Assembly: GCA_036258315.1 (NCBI GenBank)
Contig: DATADX010000029.1
Coordinates: forward strand, 45,690 to 109,689
DNA length: 64,000 nt
Source: DASSYK01 sp036258315
GTDB taxonomy: Bacteria > Actinomycetota > Thermoleophilia > Solirubrobacterales > 70-9
Direction: 5' to 3'
The position numbers and the translations under genes were made by a program. Under the pieces are notes generated by a model that worked only from the letters and a program-made list of their open reading frames with translations, did no database searches and was not told where the DNA came from. Positions 54,859-63,409 of this stretch are shown here, one piece after another (the first letter of the stretch is position 1; each line of letters opens with the position of its first letter).

Positions 54859-55005
54859 TCGTAGGCCTGCGGGGTTAGCTGACGGGCTGGCGCTAAAGGA
54901 GCCTGCGCCCCACACCACTGACGGGTGGGTTCGCCCCAGAAACTTGGTTTCCCCGCTCCCGCCTCTAGGTCTGAGGCGGGACTCGGCATTGCGCGGGCAC
55001 CCTAG
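54859..55005 (-). promoter_or_regulatory. Cyclic di-AMP riboswitch (ydaO/yuaA type), copy 2
   Basis: Minus strand carries ATGCCGAGTCCCGCC, AGCGGGGAAACCAA, CTGGGGCGAACCCACCC, CTCCTTTAGCGCC and GCCCGTCAGCTAACCCCGCA-GGC. It is nearly identical to copy 1 over the whole aptamer except the P-loops. It precedes NlpC/P60-like copy 2. Confidence 0.92.
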
Positions 55006-55319
55006 CACTACTGGGCGATGGCATGCATTGGTCCGTTGGCGAATCTTCACAAAATCTTGCCGCCAGCACGGCCGATCCTGACGTTGTCGCCACGCGCGAC
55101 GAATCACTGCTGCTCGTCACCGACTGCCGAAGTCCGCTCAGTCTCGCCGACTCCGCCGGGGAGCTCGAGCGAGAGTCGCGCCGGGTGGTGGACGGGCTCG
55201 ATCGGGGCAGGCATCTCGACGAGTAGCGGCCCCCGGCCCCTGAACCGAGCAAGGGCAGCTACGGCGGCAAGTCACACAAGCGGCCCCCGGGCGCGAGGGC
55301 GGCAAGAAGTCCTCGTAGC
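55006..55319. other. Gap between riboswitch copy 2 and the zinc-finger gene
   Basis: About 310 bp. The left part is less GC-rich and probably contains the promoter for the riboswitch transcript. A plus-strand ORF (55023-55226, 67 codons) has GC-biased third positions only in its second half, so I do not call it a gene. Nothing else is recognised. Confidence 0.5.
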
Positions 55320-55559
55320 TCAGACCCGGTCGGCGGCTGCCGTCACTCCCTCCTGGGACGCGCAGTTCGCGCAGCAGAACATCCCCGCGTCGGCCTCGAT
55401 TCCGTGTCCGACGATCCTCACCCCGCAGTGCGCGCAGGTCGGGGCAAGCGCGTTGATTGCGCATTCGAACGAGTCGAACACGTGCCTCGCGCTCCCGCGC
55501 GTGACCTCGAACGCCTTGTCGTAGTCGTTTCCACAGACCTCGCAGACAGCCATCTTCAT
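55320..55559 (-). CDS. Small zinc-finger protein
   Basis: A 79-residue protein with cysteine pairs in MAVCEVCGNDYDKAFEV, FDSFECAINAL, CAHCGVRIVGHGIEADAGMF and CCANCASQEG. It probably forms a treble-clef or ribbon zinc site. The start ATG-AAG-ATG follows AAGGAGGATGAAG. A divergent GGGTAG-type promoter region lies at 55584-55616. Function unknown. Confidence 0.78.
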   Translation of the reverse strand: MKMAVCEVCGNDYDKAFEVTRGSARHVFDSFECAINALAPTCAHCGVRIVGHGIEADAGMFCCANCASQEGVTAAADRV

Positions 55560-55583
55560 CCTCCTTGCGTCGTGCCAAGGTCA

Positions 55584-55616
55584 CTACCCCCGTTTTCCGT
55601 GGCCGAATCCGGGTAG
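55584..55616. promoter_or_regulatory. Divergent GGGTAG stress-type promoter pair
   Basis: Plus strand: GTTTTC (55592-55597), N13, GGGTAG (55611-55616), facing the zinc-ribbon gene at 55701. Minus strand: GGGTAG (55584-55589) facing the gene at 55559. The two -10 elements bracket the region as an inverted repeat. Confidence 0.5.
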
Positions 55617-55700
55617 AGGCATAACACTTGCGTCCTGGCCTCACTGCTTCCCGGCGCGCCGAGCAGCCCCAGGGGAGGTGGGACATGAAGGAAGGGTTGA

Positions 55701-55886
55701 ATGTCCTACGTCCGTTGTCCCGAATGCAGCTTCGTCGTCCGCTCGAACCTCGAAGCGAGCGGCGGCTATTGCCCGCGGTGCCGGGTGCGCAGAGGCGCAG
55801 CCGTCGTGATGGAGCGCCTGCCCGTGAAGCTCCTGCACGGACCCGACGCGATCGAGATTCGCAAGATCCGCGACCAGGAGACCTGA
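55701..55886 (+). CDS. Small zinc-ribbon protein
   Basis: A 61-residue protein: MSYVRCPECSFVVRSNL, GGYCPRCRVRRGAAVVMERL, and a C-terminal PDAIEIRKIRDQET. Two CxxC pairs form a zinc ribbon. It lies 85 nt after a GTTTTC-N13-GGGTAG promoter. Function unknown, possibly nucleic-acid binding. Confidence 0.75.
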   Translation: MSYVRCPECSFVVRSNLEASGGYCPRCRVRRGAAVVMERLPVKLLHGPDAIEIRKIRDQET

Positions 55887-55889
55887 GCC

Positions 55890-57398
55890 TCAGGCCTCCG
55901 CGGGCGGGCTCACCTCGCGAAGCGGCGCCGTCGCGGGCCCGTTCGCGACCTTCCCGCTCGCCTCGAACCGGGACCCGTGACACGGACAGTCCCAGGTGAG
56001 CTCGGCCGGATTCCAGCGGACGATGCAGCCGAGGTGGGTGCAGCGAGCCGAAACCGCTCGCAGGACACCGTCGCGATCGCGGTGGACTGCCTTCTGACCC
56101 AAGCCTGAGCGCACGACCCGGCCCTCGCCCGGCTTCAGGTCGAAGACCGCCCGGGCCGGCGAGAGGCGGTCGGCCAGGAAGTGGAATCCGGAGTCTGCGT
56201 TGTGCGCGACCAGCTGCTTGGCCGAGCTCAGCTCGGGAAGGCGCCAGGGGTCGAACACTGCGGCCCAGGCGTTCGCGCGTCCGGCGACCCGGTCCGCCAG
56301 GATCCGGGCCGCCGCGGCGCCCTGCGCGAGGCCCCACTTGCGCATTCCGGTGGCGGTGAGGATGCGGTCTGATCCGGGGACCAGCGCTCCGATGTAAGGC
56401 AGCCCGTCGTCGGGCATGTAGTCGTGGGCGGACCAGCGATGTTCCACGCCGACCACGTCGAAGCGATCGCGCGCATAGCTCTCGAGCGCGGCGAAGCGCT
56501 CGGCCGGGTCGCCGTGGCCGAGCGCGTGCGACTCGCCGCCGACGATCAGGAGCTCGCCTCCCTCCCGGGGCAGTGCGCGCATGGATCGGCCCGGGGACTC
56601 GGCTTGGAGGTACATCCCGTCGGGGAGGCGGCCATCGACCCGGACGCTGATCGCGTAGGAGCGCTGCACGCTCGCCCTCGCGAACAGCAGGCCCCGGTCG
56701 AGGAACGGGAGGTGGGTGGCGATCACGATTCGATCCGCGCGCACGGACCCCCCGGCTTCCGTCTCGACGCGGTCGCCGCTGACCCCCACCGCCCGCGTGC
56801 GCTCGTGAATCCGCGCACCCCGCGCTGCCAGTGCGCGTGCGAGGCCGCGAAGGTACTTGACGGGGTGGAACTCGGCCTGGTCCGGGCGGCGGACGGCCCC
56901 GGCGACCTCGAACGGCAGGTCCGTGGACGCGCCTGCGCTGACCGCGAGGCCGGCGGCCTCGGCGGCGGCGGCCTCCTCCTCGATCTGCTCGACCCGCCCG
57001 ACCTCCTCGGTGTAGGTGTAGTTAGCTCGCGAGCGCAGATCGCAGTCGATGTCGAGCTCGGCGCTCACCGCCCGCACTCGGGCGAGCCCCCACTCGTTCA
57101 TCTCCGCGTATCTCCGCGCCGCCTGTACGCCGTGGCGCGAGATCATCGACGCGTAGGCCAGCCCGTGCAGCGACGACAGCTTGGCGGTGGTGTTCCCGCT
57201 CACGCCGGAGCCCACCGTCCGGGCCTCCAGCACGGCGACGTCCGCGCCCGTCCCCTGTAGCTCGAGAGCGGTGCTCAGCCCGATCATCCCGGCGCCGACG
57301 ACGACCGCGTCGACGTCGAGGTCGCGCGCCAGCGCCGGGTAGATCGGTCCTGCTGGTTCGTCGAGCCAGGGGGAAACTGGCCGACCGGGCAGGCTCAA
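55890..57398 (-). CDS. FAD-dependent oxidoreductase with C-terminal Rieske domain
   Basis: A 502-residue protein. The N-terminal DadA-like FAD domain has VDAVVVGAGMIGLSTALELQ and SGVSGNTTAKLSSLHGLAY. LTATGMRKWGLAQGAAAARI closes the FAD site. The last 80 residues are a Rieske 2Fe-2S domain with CTHLGCIVRWNP and CPCHGSRFEASGKV. It probably oxidises an amine or similar compound and passes electrons to the cluster. TTG start is weakly supported; upstream gene ends 6 nt before it. Confidence 0.88.
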   Translation of the reverse strand: MSLPGRPVSPWLDEPAGPIYPALARDLDVDAVVVGAGMIGLSTALELQGTGADVAVLEARTVGSGVSGNTTAKLSSLHGLAYASMISRHGVQAARRYAEMNEWGLARVRAVSAELDIDCDLRSRANYTYTEEVGRVEQIEEEAAAAEAAGLAVSAGASTDLPFEVAGAVRRPDQAEFHPVKYLRGLARALAARGARIHERTRAVGVSGDRVETEAGGSVRADRIVIATHLPFLDRGLLFARASVQRSYAISVRVDGRLPDGMYLQAESPGRSMRALPREGGELLIVGGESHALGHGDPAERFAALESYARDRFDVVGVEHRWSAHDYMPDDGLPYIGALVPGSDRILTATGMRKWGLAQGAAAARILADRVAGRANAWAAVFDPWRLPELSSAKQLVAHNADSGFHFLADRLSPARAVFDLKPGEGRVVRSGLGQKAVHRDRDGVLRAVSARCTHLGCIVRWNPAELTWDCPCHGSRFEASGKVANGPATAPLREVSPPAEA

Positions 57399-57404
57399 GC
57401 TTGC

Positions 57405-57893
57405 TTACGACTCCTCATAGGGGTCCTCCTCGGCTGCGAGCGTGAGCGATCCTTGGCGCACGTCCTTGAAGTGGCGCTCCTGGATCGGAAGAGCCCACTG
57501 GACGAGCTGCTCGATCTCCGCCTCGCCGGCCTTCTCGTTCAGCTTCCCGAGGATCTCCCAGTGCCCGACCTCACCGGCCTCCGCCATCGTCAGGAACTCG
57601 AATCCGTCCAGATCGTCCGAGTCCGAGCCGAGGTAGGTGCTCATCATCTCGGCGGCCTCGTTCTTCGTCTCCTGGGCCTTGTCGAGGATCGCGGTCTTCT
57701 TCCCGTCGCGCTCCTCGGCGAGCGCCGTGCAGCGCTTCTCGGTCTCCTCCGCCTCCTCGCGCATCTGGCGAAGCTTCTCCACCAGCTGGTCGTCGTCCAC
57801 CAATCCCTCGACCTTCTGCGTGGCCTCCTGGGCTGCCTTCGCGAGGCCGGTCACCTCAGCGAGCTTCTCTTCAAGCGTCGTCAACTCCGCCAT
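57405..57893 (-). CDS. Coiled-coil protein of unknown function
   Basis: A 162-residue acidic, all-helical protein. TTLEEKLAEVTGLAKAAQEA and LVEKLRQMREEAEETEKRCT form a coiled coil. The second half, EFLTMAEAGEVGHWEILGKL and LVQWALPIQERHFKDV, recalls ferritin-like DUF892-type proteins. ATG at 57893 follows GGAGGG by 7 nt. A GCGTAC-N13-GGGTAA stress-like promoter lies at 57970-57994. It is probably co-transcribed with the oxidoreductase gene. Confidence 0.75.
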   Translation of the reverse strand: MAELTTLEEKLAEVTGLAKAAQEATQKVEGLVDDDQLVEKLRQMREEAEETEKRCTALAEERDGKKTAILDKAQETKNEAAEMMSTYLGSDSDDLDGFEFLTMAEAGEVGHWEILGKLNEKAGEAEIEQLVQWALPIQERHFKDVRQGSLTLAAEEDPYEES

Positions 57894-58006
57894 CACGCAT
57901 CCCTCCGTCCACTGGTTGACTCGTGATCGTTTCGCCCGATGGCGCTCGTGCCAGCGCCGCCGTCAACGCTTACCCCCGATCCCGGGCTGTACGCGCACCC
58001 GCTGTG

Positions 58007-59023
58007 TCATTTAAGGAGGTCGATCACCGCAGCCTCGATGCGGGTCCGCCCCCTGCCCTCCAGGCTTCCGTTCTCGAGGCTGAGGCCGCGGCCGAGAGCC
58101 GGCCGGATCGTCGCCCCGGAGTCGAACCGATCGAACACGCGGGGGTCGATGTAGGCGCGCCGGCAAACCGCCGGGGTGTTGCCGAGCACCTCGGCGACCT
58201 CCTTGACGACCTCGCGAGTGATCCGGGCCCGTGCGGATTTCGAGGTCGGCTCGCCGGCCCGGGCGGCGAGCGTCACCGCCGCCAGCACGGTCGCGTGCCA
58301 GGTCCGGAACTCCTTCGCAGAGAAGTCCTCGCCAGTCAGCTCCTTGAGGTGGGCGTTGACCTCGTCGGAGCGCACGTCGACCCAGCTCCGCCCCTCCCTG
58401 TAAGCGAGCAGCTCGCGCCCGCCGCCCTTGCGGCGCTTCAACGACCTGACCAGCTTTACGAGCTGAGGGTCGGTGATCTCCTGGACGCGGCGCTGGGAGC
58501 TCTTCGCCGGATAGTCGAAGACGACGGCGCCGTTCTCCGAGCGGACGTGCGACTTCCTCAGGGTCGCGAGCCCGAACGACTCGTTCTGCTCCGCGTACTG
58601 CTCGCTGCCGATCCGGAAGAACCCGAGGTCGAGCAGGCTGATCGCGCCGGCGAGGACGCGCTCCCTCGTCAGCCCCGGTTCCCGCAGGCCCCGCTGCAGG
58701 CGCCGGCGCAGCGCGGGCAGCACGGCCGCCAGCTCCAGCATCTGCTCGAACTTCAGTCGGTCCTGGCGAGCGCGCCAGGCCGAGTGGTAGAGGTACTGCT
58801 TGCGGCCGGCGTCATCCTCGCCTGTGGCCTGGATGTGCCCCTGAGGGTCGGGACAGATCCAGACGTCCTTCCAGGCCGGTGGAATCGCGAGCTCGCCGAT
58901 CCGCTCGAGGGCGGCCTCGTCGGTGACCCGGTCCCCGGCCTCGTCGGCGTAGCGGAAGCCGCGTCCCACCCGGACACGGCGGATTCCGGGCTCGGCGCAG
59001 TCCACCCTTCGCAGCCTCGCCAT
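58007..59023 (-). CDS. Type IB DNA topoisomerase
   Basis: A 338-residue poxvirus-type topoisomerase IB. IPPAWKDVWICPDPQGHIQA starts the core. LDLGFFRIGSEQYAEQNESF, LRKSHV and KEFRTWHATVLAAVTLA hold active-site Arg/Lys/His candidates. The nucleophile Tyr is in GNTPAVCRRAYIDPRVFDRF near residue 289. It relaxes supercoils through a 3'-phosphotyrosine. Bacterial members are scattered and often laterally acquired, but base composition here matches the neighbours. Confidence 0.92.
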   Translation of the reverse strand: MARLRRVDCAEPGIRRVRVGRGFRYADEAGDRVTDEAALERIGELAIPPAWKDVWICPDPQGHIQATGEDDAGRKQYLYHSAWRARQDRLKFEQMLELAAVLPALRRRLQRGLREPGLTRERVLAGAISLLDLGFFRIGSEQYAEQNESFGLATLRKSHVRSENGAVVFDYPAKSSQRRVQEITDPQLVKLVRSLKRRKGGGRELLAYREGRSWVDVRSDEVNAHLKELTGEDFSAKEFRTWHATVLAAVTLAARAGEPTSKSARARITREVVKEVAEVLGNTPAVCRRAYIDPRVFDRFDSGATIRPALGRGLSLENGSLEGRGRTRIEAAVIDLLK

Positions 59024-59127
59024 GCCGCTGATTATGAGAGGCCCGAAACGGCAACTCGCCGGCGAGCTCCGGCCCGTGTGTCACTTCACCGCGCCGCGAT
59101 TGGGCCGAAGCCGAGCCGAGAGAGTCG

Positions 59128-59160
59128 CGCGGGGCCCCGGACGGTCTCCGGGGCCCCGCG
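59128..59160 (-). terminator. Perfect 14-bp hairpin terminator
   Basis: CGCGGGGCCCCGGA pairs with TCCGGGGCCCCGCG around a 5-nt loop. It lies 8 nt beyond the stop of the minus-strand membrane protein gene at 59169. Confidence 0.8.
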
Positions 59161-59168
59161 TAGCGAGC

Positions 59169-59552
59169 TCAGGCTCGGGCTGCGTCCTCGTCCTCGCCGT
59201 ACACGATGATCCCGTAGACGACCCAGACGCAGAGGAAGAAGATCGCGAGCGACCACCACGGGTTGCTCTCGCCGATCGACAGCAGGGCACCGATCGCGCC
59301 GAGGCTGCCGCCGATGATCCCGATCACGCGCCCGTAGGTGTTCCCGGCCATCAGCGAGAAACCGCCGGTCAGCTGGATCACTCCGAGGATGATCAGGACC
59401 CAGCCGAGCGCGTTCAGATTGTCGAGCACGTACCTCGTGTCGTTGACGAAATAGTTCGCATCGTCGAGCGCGCCGAAGCCGTAGACGATGTTGAGCGTGC
59501 CGACGATCACGAGCATGATCGCCGCGAACATCACGCGACCTGCACCCCTCAT
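59169..59552 (-). CDS. DUF7144-type four-helix membrane protein
   Basis: A 127-residue protein with four membrane segments: VMFAAIMLVIVGTLNIVYGF, NALGWVLIILGVIQLTGGFS, VIGIIGGSLGAIGALLS and WWSLAIFFLCVWVVYGIIVY. It ends in an acidic GEDEDAARA tail. This matches a membrane family common in actinobacteria. ATG follows AAGGAGACCAA. It has its own terminator. Function unknown. Confidence 0.82.
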   Translation of the reverse strand: MRGAGRVMFAAIMLVIVGTLNIVYGFGALDDANYFVNDTRYVLDNLNALGWVLIILGVIQLTGGFSLMAGNTYGRVIGIIGGSLGAIGALLSIGESNPWWSLAIFFLCVWVVYGIIVYGEDEDAARA

Positions 59553-59747
59553 TTGGTCTCCTTATCCTGTTTGGCCCGAACGCGGCCGAATTGGCGCAAC
59601 TGGTTCCCTTCTGCGAGGCATCCGGCCCCGACACCGGGACGATATACGCGGCGTCAGAGGTGAAGATGTCTCCGGCGTTCGCCTCGGCAAGTTTCCGGCG
59701 AGTGCCGCCGGGGGAGAACCATCTCCCCGACGGAGGAGAGTGGTGAG

Positions 59748-60167
59748 ATGGCAAAGACCGCACGGGACGTGATGACGCCGGAATGCAAGTGCGCCGGTGA
59801 GAGCGAGTCGGTGATGGACGCGGCGAATAAGCTGGCCGAGCACGGCATCGGATCGATGCCGATCTGCGGCGAGGACGATCGCCTCAAGGGCATGATCACC
59901 GACCGGGACATCGTCGTGAAGGTGGTCGCCCAGGGCAAGGACCCGGCCGGGACGAAGGTCGGCGAGCTCGCAGAGGGCAAGCCGGTCACGATCGGCGCCG
60001 ATGATTCGATCGAGGAGGCGCTCAAGGTGATGTCGGAGCACAAGGTGCGCCGGCTGCCGGTGATCGACGAGCAGCGTTGCGTCGGAATCGTCAGCCAGGC
60101 CGACATCGCGACCGACCTCCCCGAGGAGAAGGTCGGCTACCTGGTCGAGGCGATCTCGGCGCCCTAA
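59748..60167 (+). CDS. CBS-domain-pair protein
   Basis: A 139-residue protein consisting of two CBS motifs. The first is VMTPECKCAGESESVMDAAN with GIGSMPICGEDDRLKGMITD. The second is PVTIGADDSIEEALKVMSEH with RRLPVIDEQRCVGIVSQADI. Such stand-alone pairs bind adenine nucleotides and often respond to stress. A GGAGGAGAG ribosome site lies before the ATG. Confidence 0.9.
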   Translation: MAKTARDVMTPECKCAGESESVMDAANKLAEHGIGSMPICGEDDRLKGMITDRDIVVKVVAQGKDPAGTKVGELAEGKPVTIGADDSIEEALKVMSEHKVRRLPVIDEQRCVGIVSQADIATDLPEEKVGYLVEAISAP

Positions 60168-60170
60168 CCG

Positions 60171-60470
60171 TTACTGCTTCGCGCGCGCCTTGGCGCCCTT
60201 CTTGGCGGAGCTACGGCGCTTCGCTGCATTCGCCTTGCGCGAGCGAGCGGCCTTCTTCGCCGCCTTCGAGCGCTTGCCAGCCCCACCCCCCGCGCGGACC
60301 CTGATCGAGTCTGCCGCCGCCGAGAGCTCGTTCGCGAGCTGATGGGCCTTGCTGGGCTTCTTCGCCCCCTTCGCGGGGAGCGCCTCCGAGGCCACCCTGG
60401 CGACCCGCTTCCTGATCCCACTGTTCCTGAGCCGCGCATAGAGCTGCTTGTCGGCCTTCGTCTTCGCCAT
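60171..60470 (-). CDS. Lysine/alanine-rich histone H1-like protein
   Basis: A 99-residue very basic protein. The N-terminal half is helical (QLYARLRNSGIRKRVARVAS). The C-terminal tail is a Lys-Ala-Arg repeat (KAAKKAARSRKANAAKRRSS). It probably binds DNA as a nucleoid-associated protein. ATG at 60470 follows AAAGGAA. GTTTGC (60551-60556) and GGGGAT (60531-60536) with a 14-nt spacer resemble a stress promoter. Confidence 0.75.
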   Translation of the reverse strand: MAKTKADKQLYARLRNSGIRKRVARVASEALPAKGAKKPSKAHQLANELSAAADSIRVRAGGGAGKRSKAAKKAARSRKANAAKRRSSAKKGAKARAKQ

Positions 60471-60668
60471 CGCGGGGTTCCTTTCGCTCGTCTTCTTGCC
60501 AGCCGCCTGCCCCGCAAGCGGTTCTCCTGAATCCCCGGATCGGTGGCGGCGCAAACGCGCGCTACGGACCCAACCCGACCCCTGGCCCGGATCTTTGGCC
60601 GAGTGCCGTCACATCCCTGTAGATTGCCTGCGGAGAGATGCCGCCGGCAGGGCGGCGAGGAGAAGAGA

Positions 60669-62057
60669 GTGTCGCGTTCACCGATATGTCGCCCCGCGCG
60701 CGTGGGCGTTTTGCCGGCCGCACTTGCAGCAATCGCAATCGCCCTGTTGCCGCAGGCGGCGGTGGCGAAGGCCGCGGACAAGAAGCCGCCGGTCACCACG
60801 CCGATCATCTTCGTACACGGCCAGTCGGGCTCCGCCCAGCAGTTCCAGGCCAACGCGATGCGCTTCGCCTCGAACGGCTTCCCGAACTCCAGGATCTTCG
60901 CCTACGAGTACAACACCCTGAACTCGACCAACGACGAGGCGATCGCCGGCCTCGACACGTTGATCGCCGAGGTCAGGGCCACGACGGGCGCCGGGGCAGT
61001 CGACGTGCTCGCCCACTCCCGCGGCACGACCGTGATGCACAGCTTCCTCAGCACCCCCGAGCGCTCCGCCCTGGTGCGCCGCTACGTCAACTACGACGGC
61101 CGGACCGCGGCCGCTCCGCCCGGAGGCGTGCCGACGATGGCGATCTGGGGCGAGGGGGACCAGACCCGCGCGATCGCCGGAGCCGCCAACGTGTATTTCC
61201 CCAACAAAGCCCACACCGACGTGACCACCTCGCGCGCGGCATTCGTCCCGGTCTACAAGTTCCTGCTGGGCAGGAAGCCGACGACGAGCAATGTCAAGCC
61301 CGAGGCGCCCGGGAAGGTCTCGGTCGCCGGCCGCGCCGTCGACTTCCCCGCCAACGCCGGGCTCGCCGGCCGCCGCTTCGAGGCCTGGGTCGTCGATCCG
61401 GCCACAGGGCGGCGCACCGGGAGCGCTCCGGTCTACTCCACGACCCTGCCGGAGAGCGGAGCCTGGGGTCCGTTCAAGGTGGACCCGCGCAAGCGCTACG
61501 AGTTCGCGGTCGTCGGCGGCGAGATCACGATCCACAACTACCCGGAGTCCTTCGAGCGCGACGACCTCCTCTACCGGGTCAATGACGCGGCGGTCCTGCG
61601 GCCGTTCATCGACAACGGGCCGAACAGCGCGGTCGTCGTGGTCCTGCGCATGCGCGAGTGGTGGGGCGACCAGCCCGACGCGCAGGGCAACGACAGTCTC
61701 AGCGTCGGGGGGCTCGAGGTGATCAACCCGGCTGTCGCCCCGCGCATCCGGCGGGTCCTGGCGGTCTTCAACTTCGACGACGATCTGGACGGCCAGACCG
61801 ATGCGAGCGCCGCACTGGCACCTTTCAACTCGATCGCGTTCCTGACGGCGGTCGACAACTTCATGGCGGCGAGCCCGGGCGGGACCGGAACGATCCCGGT
61901 CCGCCAGGTGATGCGGGGGGCGAAGCGCCACACGAAGACGATCAACGTCCCCAACTGGCCCTCGAGCGAGGGCGCATCGACAGTCCACTTTCGCGAGTAC
62001 GCGGCGAAGAAGTACCGCGCGAACAAGCCGGGAAAGAGGAGGGTCGGCGGAAACTAA
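60669..62057 (+). CDS. Secreted alpha/beta-hydrolase (lipase-like)
   Basis: A 462-residue exported protein. The signal peptide is RVGVLPAALAAIAIALLPQA ending AVAKA. TPIIFVHGQSGSAQQFQANA gives the oxyanion loop. The nucleophile elbow is VDVLAHSRGTTVMHSFL with AHSRG. AIWGEGDQTRAI and FPNKAHTDVTTS may hold the Asp and His. The C-terminal half is beta-rich (DFPANAGLAGRRFEAWVVDP) and may bind substrate. GTG start after GAGGAGAAGAGA. Confidence 0.82.
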   Translation: MSRSPICRPARVGVLPAALAAIAIALLPQAAVAKAADKKPPVTTPIIFVHGQSGSAQQFQANAMRFASNGFPNSRIFAYEYNTLNSTNDEAIAGLDTLIAEVRATTGAGAVDVLAHSRGTTVMHSFLSTPERSALVRRYVNYDGRTAAAPPGGVPTMAIWGEGDQTRAIAGAANVYFPNKAHTDVTTSRAAFVPVYKFLLGRKPTTSNVKPEAPGKVSVAGRAVDFPANAGLAGRRFEAWVVDPATGRRTGSAPVYSTTLPESGAWGPFKVDPRKRYEFAVVGGEITIHNYPESFERDDLLYRVNDAAVLRPFIDNGPNSAVVVVLRMREWWGDQPDAQGNDSLSVGGLEVINPAVAPRIRRVLAVFNFDDDLDGQTDASAALAPFNSIAFLTAVDNFMAASPGGTGTIPVRQVMRGAKRHTKTINVPNWPSSEGASTVHFREYAAKKYRANKPGKRRVGGN

Positions 62058-62136
62058 CCGCCGGCCCGGCGGCGGGCCGAAAAATCTGAGGTACATGGGA
62101 AGCGGTAGTTCCATCGGATCGCGAGATACTGCGGCG

Positions 62137-62529
62137 ATGTCGCAGGAGGACGTGGAGAATCTTCGGGCCGGTTACGAGCAGTTCGTGGCCACAGGTGATA
62201 TCGGGGCGGTCACGGCCGACTTCGTGTGGGACGTGTCGAACCTCCACTGGCCCGAGCAGCAGGTCTACGAAGGCGCTGAGGGTGCGCGAACCTTCCTCAG
62301 ACAGTGGGCGGATGCGTGGGAGGACTGGGAAATCGAGGTAGAGGCTCTGCACGACGCGGGCGACAGGGTGGTTGTTCTCGTGCGCCAGCGCGGCCGCTCG
62401 AAAACGACCGGGATGCCCCTCGAGATGCGCTTTGCCCAGGTGTGGACGTTCCGGGATGGCAAGGCGGCCCGGATGGAAATGTATTCCGACCCGGCGCAGG
62501 CCCTCGAAGCCGTCGGGCTGTCGGGGTAG
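62137..62529 (+). CDS. SnoaL-like polyketide-cyclase/NTF2-fold protein
   Basis: A 130-residue protein: MSQEDVENLRAGYEQFVATG, FVWDVSNLHWPEQQVYEGAE, VVVLVRQRGRSKTTGMPL and FAQVWTFRDGKAARMEMYSD. This is a typical stand-alone SnoaL_2-type fold. The ATG at 62137 fits the family better than an upstream GTG or ATG at 62095. Function unknown. Confidence 0.82.
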   Translation: MSQEDVENLRAGYEQFVATGDIGAVTADFVWDVSNLHWPEQQVYEGAEGARTFLRQWADAWEDWEIEVEALHDAGDRVVVLVRQRGRSKTTGMPLEMRFAQVWTFRDGKAARMEMYSDPAQALEAVGLSG

Positions 62530-62635
62530 GCGATGGCGCAGGAGAAGCCACTGGACGCCGCGGCGCAGCGCGGATAGGTTTGCGCTCGGCGGCGCATACA
62601 GTCGCCACAGGCTGGAGCCACGGGAAGGAGTGGAC

Positions 62636-62941
62636 ATGCACGCACGGATAGCCGCCTTTAGGGGGGAGTCGGCAATGGCTGACCGAGCAATCGAGGCAAT
62701 TCGGGGCCAAGTTGAGGCCGATTGGGAGTCGCCGCCGGAGGGACTCGAGAACGTCAAGGAGCTGTTGGTGCTGATTGACCGCGAGGGCGGGAACGGGCTC
62801 GGCATCACGCTGTATGAGACGGAGGAGGATCTGAGGCGAGGAGACGAGGCGCTGAACGCGATGTCGCCGCCTGACCCTGAGGCCACAGGACAGCGGACGG
62901 ACGTGAGCATCTACGAAGTCGTTCTCCACAAGGAGCGCTAG
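62636..62941 (+). CDS. Dimeric alpha/beta-barrel (ABM-like) small protein
   Basis: A 101-residue protein with HARIAAFRGE, ELLVLIDREGGNGLGITLYE, TEEDLRRGDEALNAMSPP and VSIYEVVLHKER. The pattern matches antibiotic-biosynthesis monooxygenase-like ferredoxin folds. GGAAGGAGTGGAC precedes the ATG. Codon use is slightly less GC-biased than upstream genes. Confidence 0.7.
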   Translation: MHARIAAFRGESAMADRAIEAIRGQVEADWESPPEGLENVKELLVLIDREGGNGLGITLYETEEDLRRGDEALNAMSPPDPEATGQRTDVSIYEVVLHKER

Positions 62942-63334
62942 GTCCACGCGGATCACCGCCGCGCGGCGGGAGCAGCTCCGCTCGGCTGGCGCATTTCTGG
63001 CGAAAGAGCGAGGGCGGGATCGCGGCTATGGCCCAGTACCTAGGCCCACTAGCCACGCGTGGCAGGCAGGGCAACGGCGATACAGCTCGTGATACGCAGC
63101 CACCATTCGGCTTAGCTTGCTGTTGCCTACGGATTGGCCAGCCGCTTGAGGGGAGAACCCTGCGAGCTGGCGACTCAGTCGCTCGCCGCTGCGCCTCGGC
63201 CGCTGAAGAGTTCGCGTAGACGGGAGCAGCAACTTGCCGGGGCGTGTCCCACTTAGGCGGAAGCTGGCGGATCGGGAATGGCTTGCCCGGGTACTGTCCC
63301 GGCGGACAAGGATCGTCGAACACGGGAGGACAGC
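62942..63334. other. Low-coding-density gap
   Basis: About 390 bp with no gene that shows GC-biased third positions. A minus-strand ORF (63026-63232) with YHELYRRCPACHAW could be a decayed fragment but is not recognised. Base composition is less extreme than in the rest of the window. Confidence 0.45.
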
Positions 63335-63409
63335 TTGTCCATCATCACCATCCTCATCATCATCATTCTGGTTCTGCTTGTGCTGTATCTGTTCAGGCGA
63401 GTCTTTTAG
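63335..63409 (+). CDS. 24-residue single-span membrane peptide
   Basis: TTG-started ORF: LSIITILIIIILVLLVLYLF followed by RRVF and TAG. It is a strongly hydrophobic helix with a positive C-terminal tail. GGGAGG lies 6 nt before the start. The low-GC Ile/Leu codons stand out from the surroundings. A real small membrane peptide is plausible. Confidence 0.5.
   Translation: MSIITILIIIILVLLVLYLFRRVF

Noticed and set aside
55023..55226. Possible 67-codon gene after the second c-di-AMP riboswitch
   Set aside because: Third-position GC bias appears only in the second half. No ribosome site and no recognisable protein.
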